Of a stretch of DNA of 64,000 bases, positions 9,575 through 22,755 are shown one piece after another. Origin of the DNA: Capsicum annuum (Eukaryota > Streptophyta > Magnoliopsida > Solanales > Solanaceae). The stretch is from positions 15,567,004 to 15,631,003 of the forward strand of contig NC_061121.1 of the NCBI RefSeq assembly GCF_002878395.1, given 5' to 3'. The notes under the pieces were generated by a model. That model had not been told where the DNA came from, ran no database searches, and saw only the letters and a list, made by a program, of their open reading frames with translations. Positions within the stretch are counted from its first letter, which is position 1; each line of letters opens with the position of its first letter. The position numbers and the translations under genes are program-made.

Positions 9575-12451
9575 TCCTGCCAAGATTTGGCATCGAGGGA
9601 TTTAATTAAAACCAAACAGTGTATTCTGAATAAACATTGGAACTGTTCTAAACAGAAGACCACGATGAAACAGAATGGAGTAATCAGAACCTACACAACT
9701 ATTTACGAATATATGATCCCAACACATTACAGCAAACATCAACGGCATTTCAAACTCCTGTATGCATTATCCTTACACATTTAGCAAAATGGAAACTAAG
9801 CAAGGTTAGACAGGACTTTGGAATCTAAATGCAGGTAATTCAAATATCTAAGCTTAGTCTTCCAGGAGAACTAAAAGCCAAATCTTTATCCAAGAAAAAG
9901 GAGAATGGTATGATACACGAAAACAAACATAGTATTAAGATAGGGGTGCAATGGACGTGCTATGAGAGTGTTAGACCATACAAAGATACTAACAAAGTAA
10001 AAGTCAAGTTCCACAAAATGACTTCAGAAAAAGATGTTCTGTAGGATGGATATGAACAAGTAGCACACGAAGATGATAAATTGAGGGAATTAGCCTTAGA
10101 TGGTTTAACTATCCTACATGGACCTCCATATGCACCTCCTTACAGGTGCAACACCATGATGATTGAAAATAATAAAAAAGGATTTAGATCTAAATCACAC
10201 AAAGAAAGATGAATCAATAGACATACAAAAACAAAAAATCAATAGCACAGGCAGAGATTAAGACTGAGTTGCTGTTACACTTACATAAAGTCCGGTGTTC
10301 CTCAAGAATCTTCCGGTGTTCCTCAAGAGTCTGTTAATTATGTGTTGAGACTTGTATGTTCGTGTAGAGGTAAGTATGAGAATTAGAGATTCCCTAATTT
10401 TAGAGAACCCCTAACTTGCCTTGAAAGACAAATTATTTTTGCCAACTAGCCGATATCTTCATTGACTGCCCCATGGGCTATACCCTAAAACAGAAATAAG
10501 AACATCAGGACGCGTTGAAGAAGTTTATGAAGATAAGATCAATTGCACAGCTACAGTCGTGATGAAGACTTCTTTAGGTGGGAAACGGAAAAAACAAACT
10601 ATTCTACTTTAAGTACCATCTTTCAAAAGTTAACTTCAACGACTTCCCTTATACATAAATCAGCAATAAATGCTTTATTAATAAATCCATGTAAACGGTT
10701 GTACAGATTATAAATTAATGATGCCAGATCAGAACATGCAAGATTTTATCCAGGTGTAGAAGACTTTGCACGCAATGTCTGAACTTCTCTTTTGCACTCT
10801 TTCCTAAATTTAACATGCGACAATTTTTGGAGACTGAAGCATGTAGTCAGCATCAAAAGATAATATTTCTACCGAGTAAAGCGGTCCAAATAGACCAGTT
10901 AAAAATATTCGTAGAAACCTCGCCATCATGTTTTTCAAAGGACAAATTGCACCAGAGCAGCCCAAGAACTGCACGCACGCTGCATGGTTCTCACCACCAA
11001 CATGGGGAACAACTCCTAGCTTTCTTTCTCATAGAACACATTTTCAAAAACCAATATATGAGACTGGCATATACTTTTTCAATCACTTTTTGTTAAAGTT
11101 ATGTCCACACGCACCCATCGCAAGACTTAAAATTAATTGCTCCCTATAGAAGCAATGAGGAACCAACTCTTCTTGTCCGTCATTAACTACAACAACAACA
11201 TAGTGCCAAGGATAGAAGAGGAAACAAACAAGACAACAGACAGTGCTCAAGATTGCAATTATTCTGGAAATTTGTCTCTAAGCAGCACCGAAATCCAAAA
11301 CTCTCCAATTACTGTAATCTATTAATGAAAACCGAAATAAGAATGTCAGGACACAGTTAAGAATTTTATGAAGAGAAGATCAATAGCATAGATACTATGC
11401 TGTCGATCATAAATCTTTACCTAATGTGACATTTGAGGCAAGAGGAGAAATGCTGTTTGCAAGCGAACTGAATAATGCCAGGAAGAGAATTCGGTATACT
11501 CTTTCCTCGGATAGAGACAAAAAGACTAGGTTCTTTTTTTTTTTTTTTCAAAAAGAGGAAATGCAAAAAATCTATTATGCTTCAAGTATAACTTTCAAAA
11601 CCAAACTTCGATGACTTCATCTTTACATAAATCAGTAATTAATGCTTTGTTAACATTTCCATGTAATTGATTGTATAGATTATGAATTAAAGGTGCCGGA
11701 CCAGCACATGCAAGATTATCTCCAGGAGTAGAAGACTTTGCGTGCTATGTGTGAACGTGTGGACTTCTCTTTGTATTCTTTCCTAAGCTTAACATGCGAC
11801 AATTCTTGGATACCAGAACATGTCGACAGAATCAAAAGATAACTGTGTTTCTACAGAGCAAATTAATCCCAACTAGACTTGTTAATAATATTCTTAGAAA
11901 CCTCACCGTAAATGGACAATTTGCACCGGTGAAACCCAAGTATTGCACGCACTCAGGACGATTTTCATCATCAACATGGGGAAAATTCCTAGCTTTTTTT
12001 GTCCTAGAACACGCTTTTAAAAACCAACATGTCATGTGAGACTTGCATAATACTTTTCCTATCACTCCTTTGTTAAAGTTATGTTAATAATCATAATATT
12101 ATCTTTTACACTTGCAATAAAAGGTAATAATCCACATCAACTTACTTGCAGCGTTGAATCAATGAATACACCAATGTAATACACAAGTACGGATAAGAAA
12201 GCAGGTGATCGAATATATGAGATGATGACACAAGAAATAATAACGGGGGACGGAGTACTGCTATCTGTAGCTTAGAAACAGAATCGCCTGTCTGCATCAC
12301 AGAACACCAAGGATCTCTTCCTGCAGGGAGAGGGTGCGGAGGAATAGAGGAAATCGAGACACAAGATGTAAGACGACTTTCTCTATTTTAAAGCCACCAT
12401 ACATGACAACAACTTTTAGAGATGTATCACAATGGAAAATGATAGTTAATG

Positions 12452-12513
12452 AACTATTTCTTTTTTGATTAATTAGTTAATTAACTATTTCTTTTTTGAT
12501 TAATTAGTTAATT
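12452..12513. repeat. Perfect 31-bp tandem duplication
   Basis: The 31 bases at 12452-12482 are repeated exactly at 12483-12513. The related position in the next repeat unit (about 13330) has a single shorter form, so the duplication is local and young. Confidence 0.9.
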
Positions 12514-13955
12514 AACTACTCTTGCGTCGAGTTTCTACCAAGTAAAATAATCCAAAATAAACCTGTTAAAACTATTCTTAGAAACTTGCCATCATGATTT
12601 TCAAAGAACAAGTTGCACCACAGCAGCCCAAGTATTGCACGCACTCAGCACAATTCTCATCAGAAACACGTGGAAAACACCCTAACTTTTTTCCTACTAG
12701 AGCGTACTTTCAACAACATTTGAGACTTCCGTGGACGTTTTCATTTACTGCTTTGTTAAAGTTATTCACACACACTGGTTTCAAGAATTGATTTTTTTTC
12801 TTATTTTATAAGAAAGATTTAAAATTAATTGCTTCTTATACCATAGGCTTATTATACAAGAGGAAACAAACAAGACAACGGATGCGGTCAAGGTTGCAAT
12901 TATTTTCGAAATTGTCTCTCAGCAGCACCAAAATCCAAAACTCTCCAATTACCATAATCTACTAATGAAGACAGAAACAAGAATATCAGGACACCTTAAA
13001 GAATTTTATGAAGACACGATCAATTCCATAGATACTGTCCTGAAGAACACTCTTTACGGGGGGTTTCCCAAAAGGAGGACACGGGGAAAAACTATTCTGC
13101 TTCAAGTAGCTTCGACTACTAGAAGTTCTTTAAAACAGTCATCATCACCAATGATATCTTCCTCCATTTCTATGAAAGTTGTTTTACACAGATGGAGAGA
13201 GGAAGCGGAGGAATAGAGGAAAGAGAGGAAATAGACACACAAGATGTAAGACGACTTTCGCTATTTAAAGTCACCATACATGACAACAACCTTTAGAGAG
13301 GTATCACGATGGAAAATGATAGATAACGAACTATGTGATTAATTAGTTAATGAACTACTCTTGCATTGAGTTTCTACCAATTAAAATAATCCCAAATACA
13401 CCTGTTAAAAAAATTCTTACAAACCTCGCCGTCATGATTTTTTAAAGGACAAATTGCACCAGAGCAGCCCAAGAGCAGCCCAAGTATTGCACGCACTTTG
13501 CACGACTCTCATCAGCAACACATGGAAAACACCCTAACATTTTTTCTCCTAGAGCACACTTTCAACAACACATGAAATTTCCGTGGACTTTTTTATTTAC
13601 AGCACTGTTAAAAGTTACGTTCACACACACCGCCTTCAAGACTTGATTTGTTTATTACTATTTCGTAAGAAAGACTTAAAATTGATTGCTCCCTATACCA
13701 TATAGTTATTAGAACCACAATGTAGTCCTCAACAATACAAGATGAAACAAACAAAACAATGTACAGTGGTCAAGATTGCAATTAATTTGGAAATTTGTCT
13801 CTAAGTAGCACCAAAATCTAAAACTCTCCAATTTCCGTAATCTACTAATGAAGACAAAGGAAATGGAAAAATCTTTTCTGCTTCAAGTCTATCTTTCAAA
13901 CGCTTGACTTCAACTACGAGAAGTTTTTAAAACTGTCTGCATCACCAATGATATC

Positions 13956-14076
13956 CTATGTTGCTCGGACTCGTCAAAAAAGTAAGCAGGTGCGTATCGG
14001 ATTCTTCAAAAGCGGTGTATTTTTGGAGAATCCAACACAGGTGCAGCAACAAAAAAGAAACGTCCGTGCAACTTAG
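13956..14076. mobile_element. 121-bp MITE with 8-bp target duplication
   Basis: The ends CTATGTTGCTCGGAC (13956-13970) and GTCCGTGCAACTTAG (14062-14076) are inverted repeats with 13 of 15 matching. The element is flanked by ATGATATC at 13948-13955 and 14077-14084. Inside, GGATTCTTCAAAA and TTTTGGAGAATCC form a second inverted pair. The 8-bp duplication points to a hAT-type mover. The same element type is common in Solanum. The unoccupied site is kept in the previous repeat unit at 13151-13158. Confidence 0.9.
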
Positions 14077-16791
14077 ATGATATCTTCCTCCATTTATTTA
14101 GAAGTTATTTTACATGGATAAAGAGAAGAGGCAGAGGAATAGAGGAAAGAGGGGAAATAGACACGCAAGATGTAAGACGATTTTCTCTACAGCAATTAAT
14201 GCTTTGTTAACATCTCTATGTAATTAGTTATACAAATTCATGATATGCCGAATCAGCAAATGCAAGATTATCTTCAGGAGTAGAAGACTTTGCGTGCAAC
14301 GTGTGAACGTGTGGACTTCTTGTTTGTACTCTTTCCTAAGCTTAACATGCACCAATTCTTAGATACTGGAACATGTAGTTAGCAGCGAAAAATATGTGTT
14401 TCTACCAAGTCCTTATAAATAAAATTAAAAACCCGTCTCTCTACCAAGTAAAATAATCCCAAATAGAACTTTCCAAAAATATTCTTAGAAACCTCGCCAT
14501 CATGGTTTTCAAAGGACAAATTGCAGCCCAAGTACCGCACGTACTCTGCACGATTCTCATCAGCAACACATGGAAAACATCCCAACTTTTTTTCTCCTAG
14601 AGCGCACTTTCAACAACACCTGAGACTTCCGAAGACTTTTTCATTTACTGCTTTGTTAAATTACGTTGACACACACCGGTTTCAAGACTTTTTTTTTTAA
14701 TAAAGAAGACTTAACATTAATTGCTCCCTATAACATATAGTAATTAGAACCACAAAGCAGTGCTCAAGGATACAAAGAGGAAACAAACAAGACAACGGAC
14801 AGTGATCGAGATGGCAAATAATTTAGAAACTCATCTCTAAGCAGCACGAAAATCCACGACTTACAAATTATCATAATCTCCAATTAAGACAGCACGCAAT
14901 CTTGTGATAGCACATAAATTTGATATTAATGTACTCCTCTCTTGCCATAAACTTTCTAAATTGGATTTCCATGACTAATATCGGTCTGTCTTCTAATATA
15001 GTCTCAACATTTACTCAAGAGAAATCACTTTATAAGCAATAAAGTTCCAATCTTTTTAAAATAAAAGAGTAAATGAAGCAAAAATTATAAACACAAAAGC
15101 CATAAAAGCATCCCAAATAAAGAGGATCTACAGTAAAATTCAAGGATCAATCAAAGCTGCAAATAACACCACAAATACTGTATACAATCCCAAGTAGACC
15201 TGTTAAAAATATTCTTAGAAACCTCAACATCATGGTCTTCAAAGGACAAATTGCACCAGAGAAACCCAATTATTGCACGTACTCGGCACGATTCTCACCA
15301 GCAACACGTGGAAAACACCCTAACTTCTTTTCTCCTAGACCGCACTTCCAACAACACATGAGACTTTGTGGACTTCTTCATTTACTGCTTTGTTAAAAGT
15401 TACGTTCACACACACCGGCTTCAAGACTTGATTTTTATTTTATTTTTGATAAGGAAGACTTAAAATTAATTGCTCCCTATACCATACAATAATTAGAACC
15501 ACAATGTAGTACCCAAGGATACAAGTTGAAACAAATAAGACAATAGACGATGATCGAGATTGCAATTGATCTAGAAACTCGTCTCTAACCAGCACAAAAA
15601 TCCACGACTCTCCAATTATCTTAATCTGCTAATGAAAACAAGCAAGCAATCTTATGACAGCACATAAATTGGATTTTAATGTACTCCACTCTCACCATAA
15701 ACTTTCTACATTGGATTTTAATGACTAGTATAAGTTTTCTTCTAATAAAGTTTCAACCTTACTCATAAATCAGTTTTTAAGCAACAAAGTTAAAATCTTG
15801 TTCAGCTGAAAGAGTAAATGAAGAAAAAATTAATTATATACACAATGGCCAAAAAGACATCCCAAATAAAGGGGATCAACAGTAAAATTCAAGGATTCAA
15901 TCAAATCGCGTGATTTTCAAAGGACAAATTGCACCAGAGCAGCCCAAGTATTGCACGCACTCAGCACAATTCTCACCAGCAACACGTGGAAAACACCCTA
16001 AACTTTTTCCTCCTAATGCGCACTTCCAACAACGCATGAGACTTCCGTGGACTTCATTTACTGCTCTGTTAAAAGTTCCATTCACACGCACCGGCTTCAA
16101 GACTTGAGTTTTATTTTTTACTTATCGATATGGAAGACGTAAAATGAACTGCTCCCTATACCGCACAGTAATTAGAACCACAATGCAGTGCTCAACGATA
16201 CAAGAGGAAACAAAAAGACAACGGAAAGTAATCGAGATTGCAATTAATCTAGAAAGTTATCTCTAAGCAGCACGAAAATCCACGACTCTCCAATTATCAT
16301 AATCTACCAATGAAAACAACAAGCAATCTAGCGATAGCACATAAATTTGATTTTAATGTACTCACTCTCACCATAAACTTTCTAAATTAGATTTTAATGA
16401 CTAGTATAAATCTTTCTCCTTACAAAGTCTCAACCTTTACTCATAAATCACTTTATAAGCAACAAAGTTTCAATCTTTTACAACTAAAAGAATAAATGAA
16501 GCAAAAATCATAAACATAAAATCCACAAAAAGATCCCACACAAAGAGGATCACCACTAAAATTCAAAAAACTTAATCAAATCTACAAATAACACAATAAA
16601 TACCATACCATAAAAAATGTATGAACACAATTACACATAGTAAACATGAATGAATTAACTCATTAACTAAACTAAACTAAGCACAAAAAAGAAAATGGAA
16701 AGATTCTATTTTTTTGGTCTTTAAAGTCAAATAAGAATAAATCTTTTAAAAAATAAAATAAAATAAAAGCGAAAAATATACAAGAATTTAC

Positions 16792-17330
16792 CTCAACCCC
16801 ACATCTTGGAACCACCACTTCTCAACACCCTTTATCATGGATTGAACAATGAACAACACTTGTAACAATTCAACAACTCAACAATCATAGAAAATTAAGC
16901 AACCCCAAAAGTGGAATTAACTCCATTAAAAAATGACAAAAATAAAAATAAAAATAGTATAATAGTTTTTTAAAAAAATAATTAAATTATTATTATTATT
17001 ATTATTATTATTATGAAAGAATTAAAAGAAAAGAACATAGTGGGTAGTTTAATAACAACACCATTGAAGAAGCTCAGATCCTCATGAAACTGAAAAAAAA
17101 AAAAAAAGATTGGAGATTTCGATCTGTTGGGGCCACAAGATGAAAATAAAAAAAGTTTTATTATTTTTAGAGAGAGAGAGAGAAAATCAAGAAGTAGAGA
17201 GAGACAAACAGAAGTTGTACATAAGACTTGAAAGGTTTGTGTGTGTGTACTATATTTTGGATGTAAAATAGGAAGAAAGAGAGAGAGAAAAAGAGAGATC
17301 CCAGATAAGAAAATCTGTTGTAACACACAA
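16792..17330 (-). other. Probable non-coding first exon (leader) of the DUF863 gene
   Basis: The minus strand is pyrimidine-rich with CT runs (17170-17185 and 17270-17300), as in many plant leaders, and ends in a GAG/GTAAAT donor at 16792/16791. To its right the next 26 kb holds no other gene for which this could be a leader. The frame at 16982-17326 is low-complexity (Phe/Leu/Ser, poly-Ile) and is not taken as a protein. A TATA-like TTATAG lies near 17348 on the minus strand. Confidence 0.35.
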
Positions 17331-17445
17331 ACAAATGAGGCTTCTATAACAACAGTGACATGAAATTTGTCAACATCTGGTCTCCTTTTTATTCTTCTGC
17401 TTTAAAGTATTTTTTTTTTTTCTGTTTATATTATAGTCCAACCTC

Positions 17446-17515
17446 GTTATAACAGTATACTTATCTAGTGAAATAATCAAAATTTTGTTATAACAGTATA
17501 TTTATCTAGTGAAAT
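17446..17515. repeat. 29-bp direct repeat, 41-bp offset
   Basis: The segment at 17446-17474 recurs at 17487-17515 with one mismatch. The TATAACAGTATA core resembles the ends of a mariner-like MITE family, another member of which is at 45932-46112. Confidence 0.7.
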
Positions 17516-20500
17516 TTACGTTGCTTGAACGCTTTGGAGATATCATGAGTGCATGTTGAATCCTTGAAAAGAAAAATACATTTTTTTTGGAGGTTCATTA
17601 CGGTCGTAGCGTTATTTATAGAAAATTCGAGCAATATAGATTGTAACGAAATATTTGACATAAAAAACATGATATAAGAAAGGCGTAATGCGTAAAGGAT
17701 GTTCAAATTTGACGTTAGCTGGCGATAAATATTTCAATATGAGTATGTACGTATAAGCACGTCGACTATCTCTAATGTGTCGGTTGAATACTATGATTTA
17801 CGAAATGATTATTTAGATATGCATTCTTAAAATTTGAATATTTACTTACCCGTTGATGTCAAGTTTAAAAATACATTATGTGTATAAAAAGTTAATTTGA
17901 ATAAATAAGTTAATCGTTCTTTTTTCTCGATCCATTCTACTTGTCATATTTTTCGCCGATGTGTGTCTTGAGCAAATCTTAACAAAAAAGGTAATTAATT
18001 AAATTATTTTTATTTATTATCTTAATTTATTTTTATTCTCTTTTTCACCTCATTAATCTTCTTTCCATATTTACCGAGTAAGAATATAACTGAAACTAAC
18101 AATTAATTTTACCTTGATTTTAATTAGTTATATTTAATAAGTAGGATAATTAAAATAAATTGAGAAATTATAATAAAATATTAATTTATTATAAGAAATG
18201 AATGTTGGAGATTGGAGCATTAATACTTCCCTTTCTCTGTGATGATTTCCTTATTGTGATTTAATAAAAAAAAAATATTTAGGGAGTATGCTTTTTTATT
18301 TTAGGAAATAAAAAAGAAATGAGCATTTTCTAGATTCTCTCCACTTTTCTTGCTTTTTGTACAGATATTAATGAATAAATTTAATACCCCTCTTGTCGCC
18401 TTAATCCTTTATTAAACTATTTACTCCATTTTAAAATAATTGACATATTAAATTTTATATAATTTAAAAAAGAAATAGAAATATGATTTGATTAAAATAT
18501 TTTTATAATATTTTAATCTTCATCTATTTACGTGTCTCTTCATTTTAGAATAATTATTACTAAGAATAGAGTTGAAAAAAATACTAATTAATTATCTCTT
18601 GATCTTTTAAGCATGTCAATTTATTTGACTCAAAAGTTTTTAGCAAGCACGTCAATTATTTCGAGACAAAGGGAATTATACAATTATATACTCCATCCAT
18701 TCGCTTTTACGTGTCACTGTTTTTTTAATTTAATTTTTATTTTACTTGTCAGTTTTGACAAATCAAAAAAAAATCATATTTTATCTTTAGCATCAATTAC
18801 TTATTATTCAAATCATTTTCAATACATATTACTAAAGATCAATTAGTAGGTGCAGTATGATAAAGTCATTATATCAATTATTAATTTAATAGGTATATCG
18901 TGTCAAAAAGTAATAAACAAAAGCAAACGAAGAAAACACAACGCTTATTCTTATGATGATTTTCGATAATATTACTTGAATAGATTTTGATTAGTCCTTT
19001 CATTACTTTAACGTGACAATTTGTGTCTTAATTGCATACTTAAACGGACAAAACAAGGTAATTATTACTCCCTACGTTTATCTTTAATTATCTATTTTTA
19101 ACTCGACACATATTTTAAGAAACAATAAATAATATGAGTAATTTTAGTATGTCAACATTTGAATATAATAAATTTAATATTTTATATTTTACAAATACAC
19201 TAAGTAATGAATATGTATCTAATAATAAGAATAAAATAAATATAAATAGATAATTTTTTCGTTAATTTTTTAAATTGAATAAGTATTTTTAAATACTTCA
19301 GTAAAATGAACAAAGATAGACCCAAAAAAGTATATAGGAAAGGTGTTTATGCAAACATAATAAATATAATACTCTGCCTGTGCCAATGCTTGACACTTTG
19401 TCCTTATTAATTAGTTCACTTAAAAAAAATTAGTATACACGTTAATATTTAAAAATAATTAATCTGCACACTGCTTAGATATTAAGTCATGTTTAAAATT
19501 AATAAATTTTAAAAGTTTTAGTGTTGCATTAATATCATTCCACGGGTAAGATCAATTTTTTAAAAAATATTTTTTTTTTTCTTAAATTATGTGATAAATC
19601 AAGTGATGCTATACAAATTAGAATCGAGAGAATGTGTGGTCTACTTATACTATAAAATATGTTTACCTTAATTTATCATTTAGTTAGTAAATTAAACATA
19701 TTTGGGTGTAAATATTTGATATTTTACCTTATTTCATTTGACATACTTTTAAAAGAAAAAAAAATAACACTCAATTATTTTGAATCTTTGAGGAAAAGGT
19801 GATTGATAATTTTTTTTTTCAAAAAAAAGTGGACTCACCTTTTTTGTGTTGAATTTTTTTTTATTCCTTATATTTGCAAAGAATATTTCCTTTAAAGTAG
19901 TTGTATGAGTAGTTCTCACCGTTAAACTTTACTTGTACTAGTCGAATTCTGTAAAAAGATTCTTTTATAAACTTTATGTCTTTCTCTTATATTTCTTTTA
20001 GTCTAATCTTTTTTAAATAAATAATTATGCTCGATATTCGTACTTAAAATTCAACTAAATATTAGTAACATGAATCGGCATGTTTGATTTAATGTTCGGT
20101 GTTTGTACAATAGTCTTGTCTCGCAATTAATCTAATTTTGTATTAGGTAAAGACTAAATAGTGGGGAGGAAATCGAATCATTTTATCTACTAATAGCGAT
20201 CATCAAATTAATATATTTCGTAACAAAAAAATTTATATTCGCAACTCGAATTCAAAATACCTTTGATACACCTTTTTTTTTTGTTAACAAATTATATACA
20301 CCTCATCACAAACCAGTAGGTGAGTACTATTTTTTCAGCTTCAAAAAACTGAAGGGATTTTAGAGTTAGTCTTTTAATATTGTACATAATTAAATTATAG
20401 AAGTTACTTTATAAGATATTTTGCATTTTAGTCTTTGTACGTTACACTAATTACTTCAAATTATAAACTTTATAATTACGCATCTATAGCAATCCTTACC

Positions 20501-20604
20501 TGCTCTTTTTTAATCGTCAGAACAAATTTAATGTAATTTATGTTCAAATTTGAGGCTTGCTCAAACATATCTTAGAAGAAAAAAATGATCGTATTGCATT
20601 ATGT

Positions 20605-20870
20605 TACATTAGTTTTTTTCATCCTGTGTTGGATATTTATTTTGGATGTATATAAAGTTCATTAAAAAGAAAATTATATTCTATTAGGATTTATTTTTTC
20701 ATTTTAGAGTTCGAACATGAGTCATCTAATTGTCTCCTCATGTTCAACACCTGATTTGAAATTCGACTAATTTTCTAAACGTGTGTCATGTAAGGCTCGT
20801 TAAAGGGAAAAAATACTCCCTTGTCGGGATTCTTCTGTGGCTCAAAACTCGAGACTTCTAAACTGTAGTT
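20605..20870 (-). mobile_element. Degenerate tRNA-type SINE copies
   Basis: Two adjacent pieces carry the order typical of the SINE at 25590-25745: a 'ggatat/ttcgaca' start, a GTTCGAAC or CTCGAGA B-box region, and 'actccctt...gggatt'. Both are strongly diverged. Confidence 0.3.
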
Positions 20871-21647
20871 AAAATCAAAAACATATTGTTCCTCTCATGA
20901 TAATTCTCGATGATGTAAATGATTTGAAATATTCGAGATTATAAAAAACCTCAATATAATCAATTTATCATTAACTTCATGCTTGCATAACTCTTTAGTG
21001 ACACAGACAACCAGCTTGATTAACCTTCTAATCACAATTTAGAAGAATAGTAAGTATTTTTAATTTAATAATTATATATTAATCTGGCTTAATATTTTGT
21101 CTTTGCTTTGCCACTTTAAGTGATTTTCAATTATCTAAATAGAGTACTTAATTTAGTACATCAGACAAAAGTGGGACCCACTGACACTGTGTGTAGGATT
21201 AGGTTTCTATAAAAAGTTTCTTTTTCTAGGACTAAGTAGTTTGTGTTTAAATACCCTCAGAATATAGGTATATTTACTGAAATAGGAAGAAAGAAATACT
21301 TCCTCCATTCTATTTTACGCGAACGTTTGATTTGGCATAGTATTTAAGAAAAAAATACTTTTGAAATTAATGATAAAAGTTCATTTTTAAATATTTATAT
21401 TATTGTAATTTATTTCATCAAAGATAAACAAGAATTTTAAAGTTAAATATTTTCTTTAAATTATAAAAAAATAAATTTTTTTTGGACGAAAAGAGTATAG
21501 TTTTTTTATGCTTCTGATTGTGTCTGACTGGTTGATACACTACTGTACTGTGTAATAAAAAATAGAAAAAAAGTACTGTACAAAATACCATTAGATTTTA
21601 AAGTACCAACTACCAACATGGTATTTCTGTTGCAGCACAAGGACTTA

Positions 21648-22752
21648 GGGTGTGTTTGGTACGATGTTTTTCAATTTTCTCATGTTTGATTGGTTTAATA
21701 GTTTTGAAAATATTTTTTCTCAATTTTAAGGAAAATCACTTTCATTCAAAAAGTAAGGAAAATATTTTTCAAAACTTTCTTTCAACCTCACTCTTAAGTT
21801 GAAATATTCATACAACTCTTAAAATCATCCATCCGTACTCCGACCCTCAATCCTCCTCTCCCTCCCCCACCCTCACCCCCACCCCACCCCTATCACCCCT
21901 ATTAAAAAAATATTTGAAATTTTTTTCTTACCTCATCCCCTGCCCAAAACACAAAACTCAAGCCCCTACCCCCTTTCAAACAAAACAAAATATTTTTTTA
22001 AAAAAAATTCAAACTTATTTCTTAACTCCCTACGCGACCCCCTACCAACCTTCTCCCCCCCCCCCCCCCCCCCCCCCCCCCTCGAAAAAAAAAAAATTTG
22101 AAAAAATTTAATTTTTTTCTGACCCTACCCTCACTCCCCTACCTCAACCCCCACCCCCTAATACTCTCCATTCAAAAAGAATATTTCAAATTTCTTTTTA
22201 ACCCCACTCTTTCTCCCCAACCCCACTCCCAAAAAAATTAATTTATTTTAAAAAATGTCAAAATGATTTTCTTACCTCACCCTTATTAACCCCCTCTCCA
22301 AAAAAAATTAATATTTTTAATTTATGTTTTAAAATAAATACAAAACTTTTTTCTTATCTCACTCTTTTTATCCTGTTCGTTCTTATTATTTTTGTAAATA
22401 TATACAAATACTTTTAGAAAATATATACTTATCCAATTTGCATAACGATCACACGAATATAAGTAAGAAATAATTAATTTTTCTAGAAAATATTTTTCCT
22501 CCTATCGAACCATATCGAACGCACCCTAAAAAAAGTATTTTTTGATATCAAAAATTATTTTTCTAAAATGTATTTTTATGCTTTAACTAAACACTAGAAT
22601 GTATGTTTTGAAAAATATTTTTTCATTCACCAATCAAACACTATAAAATATTTTTTATCTACCAACCAAACACAGGAAAACAAGTAAGAAATCAACTTGT
22701 TTTTCAAGAAAACATTTTTAGGAAAACATTTTTCTTCATACCAAACACACCC
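21648..22752. mobile_element. Harbinger-type MITE, 1.1 kb, possibly composite
   Basis: The ends GGGTGTGTTTGGTA and TACCAAACACACCC are inverted and flanked by TTA (21645-21647 and 22753-22755), as expected for PIF/Harbinger elements. An internal second right end (ATCGAACGCACCCTA at about 22514) suggests two fused or nested copies. The middle is very C-rich and contains a run of 27 C (22055-22081). Relatives: 32228-32773 and 53919-54585. Confidence 0.8.
22055..22081. repeat. 27-base C homopolymer
   Basis: An uninterrupted C run sits in the C-rich core of the MITE at 21648-22752. Its length may be an assembly estimate. Confidence 0.9.
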
Positions 22753-22755
22753 TTA

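Larger units (their letters stand above)
10600..16560. repeat. Seven-copy degenerate tandem repeat, about 0.68-1.07 kb units
   Basis: A recognisable core (about 170 bp, containing GGACAAATTGCACC, CCCAAGTATTGCACGCACTC and GGAAAACACCCTAAC) recurs at about 10928, 11895, 12590, 13430, 14505, 15233 and 15910. A second marker (AGAGGAAACAAACAAGACAAC and variants, then AGCAGCACCAAAATCCA) follows each core from about 11215 to 16200. Units 5-7 share a nearly constant spacing of about 0.7 kb. The first ones are longer and carry an extra block with AGAAGACTTTGC, also present at about 14285. Short open frames here are shadows of the repeat. Confidence 0.85.
9577..16791 (-). other. Probable 5'-leader intron of the DUF863 gene
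   Basis: On the minus strand an acceptor-like TTGGCAG ends at 9577, two bases before the ATG. A donor-like GAG/GTAAAT lies at 16791-16790. The 7.2 kb between them has no coding gene and is almost filled by a diverged tandem repeat. Splicing over this distance is inferred; a nearer donor, for example at about 10290, is possible. Confidence 0.4.
17340..21640. other. AT-rich intergenic DNA with decayed MITEs and SINEs
   Basis: No gene is seen. A 29-bp piece (TTATAACAGTATA core) is repeated at 17446-17474 and 17487-17515. Stowaway-like ends (tactccatcc, tacttcctccattc) occur near 18690 and 21297-21500. A degenerate SINE with a gagttcgaac-type block lies at about 20610-20870. The rest is AT-rich and without recognisable structure. 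Confidence 0.5.

Noticed and set aside
9308..9583. DUF863 first exon starting at 9583 and running to 9308
   Set aside because: 9583 is TTG and lies across a likely acceptor; the tail after 9341 is intron (PFFSFLF) behind a GT donor.
10815..16107. Several short open frames with similar peptides (HSAQFSPATRGKHPK type)
   Set aside because: They recur because the DNA repeat recurs; most copies have stops, unit lengths change the frame, and no homologue is known.
16982..17326. 114-residue minus-strand frame
   Set aside because: Low-complexity reading of CT-rich leader and an ATT repeat that gives poly-Ile.
22055..22081. Telomere-like or CRISPR-like repeats in C-rich areas
   Set aside because: CCCCTACC-type runs here are irregular and inside MITEs; no regular repeat-spacer pattern exists anywhere in the window.
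21914..22111. Pro-rich short ORF over the poly-C run
   Set aside because: Lies wholly inside a MITE; poly-Pro comes from the C homopolymer.
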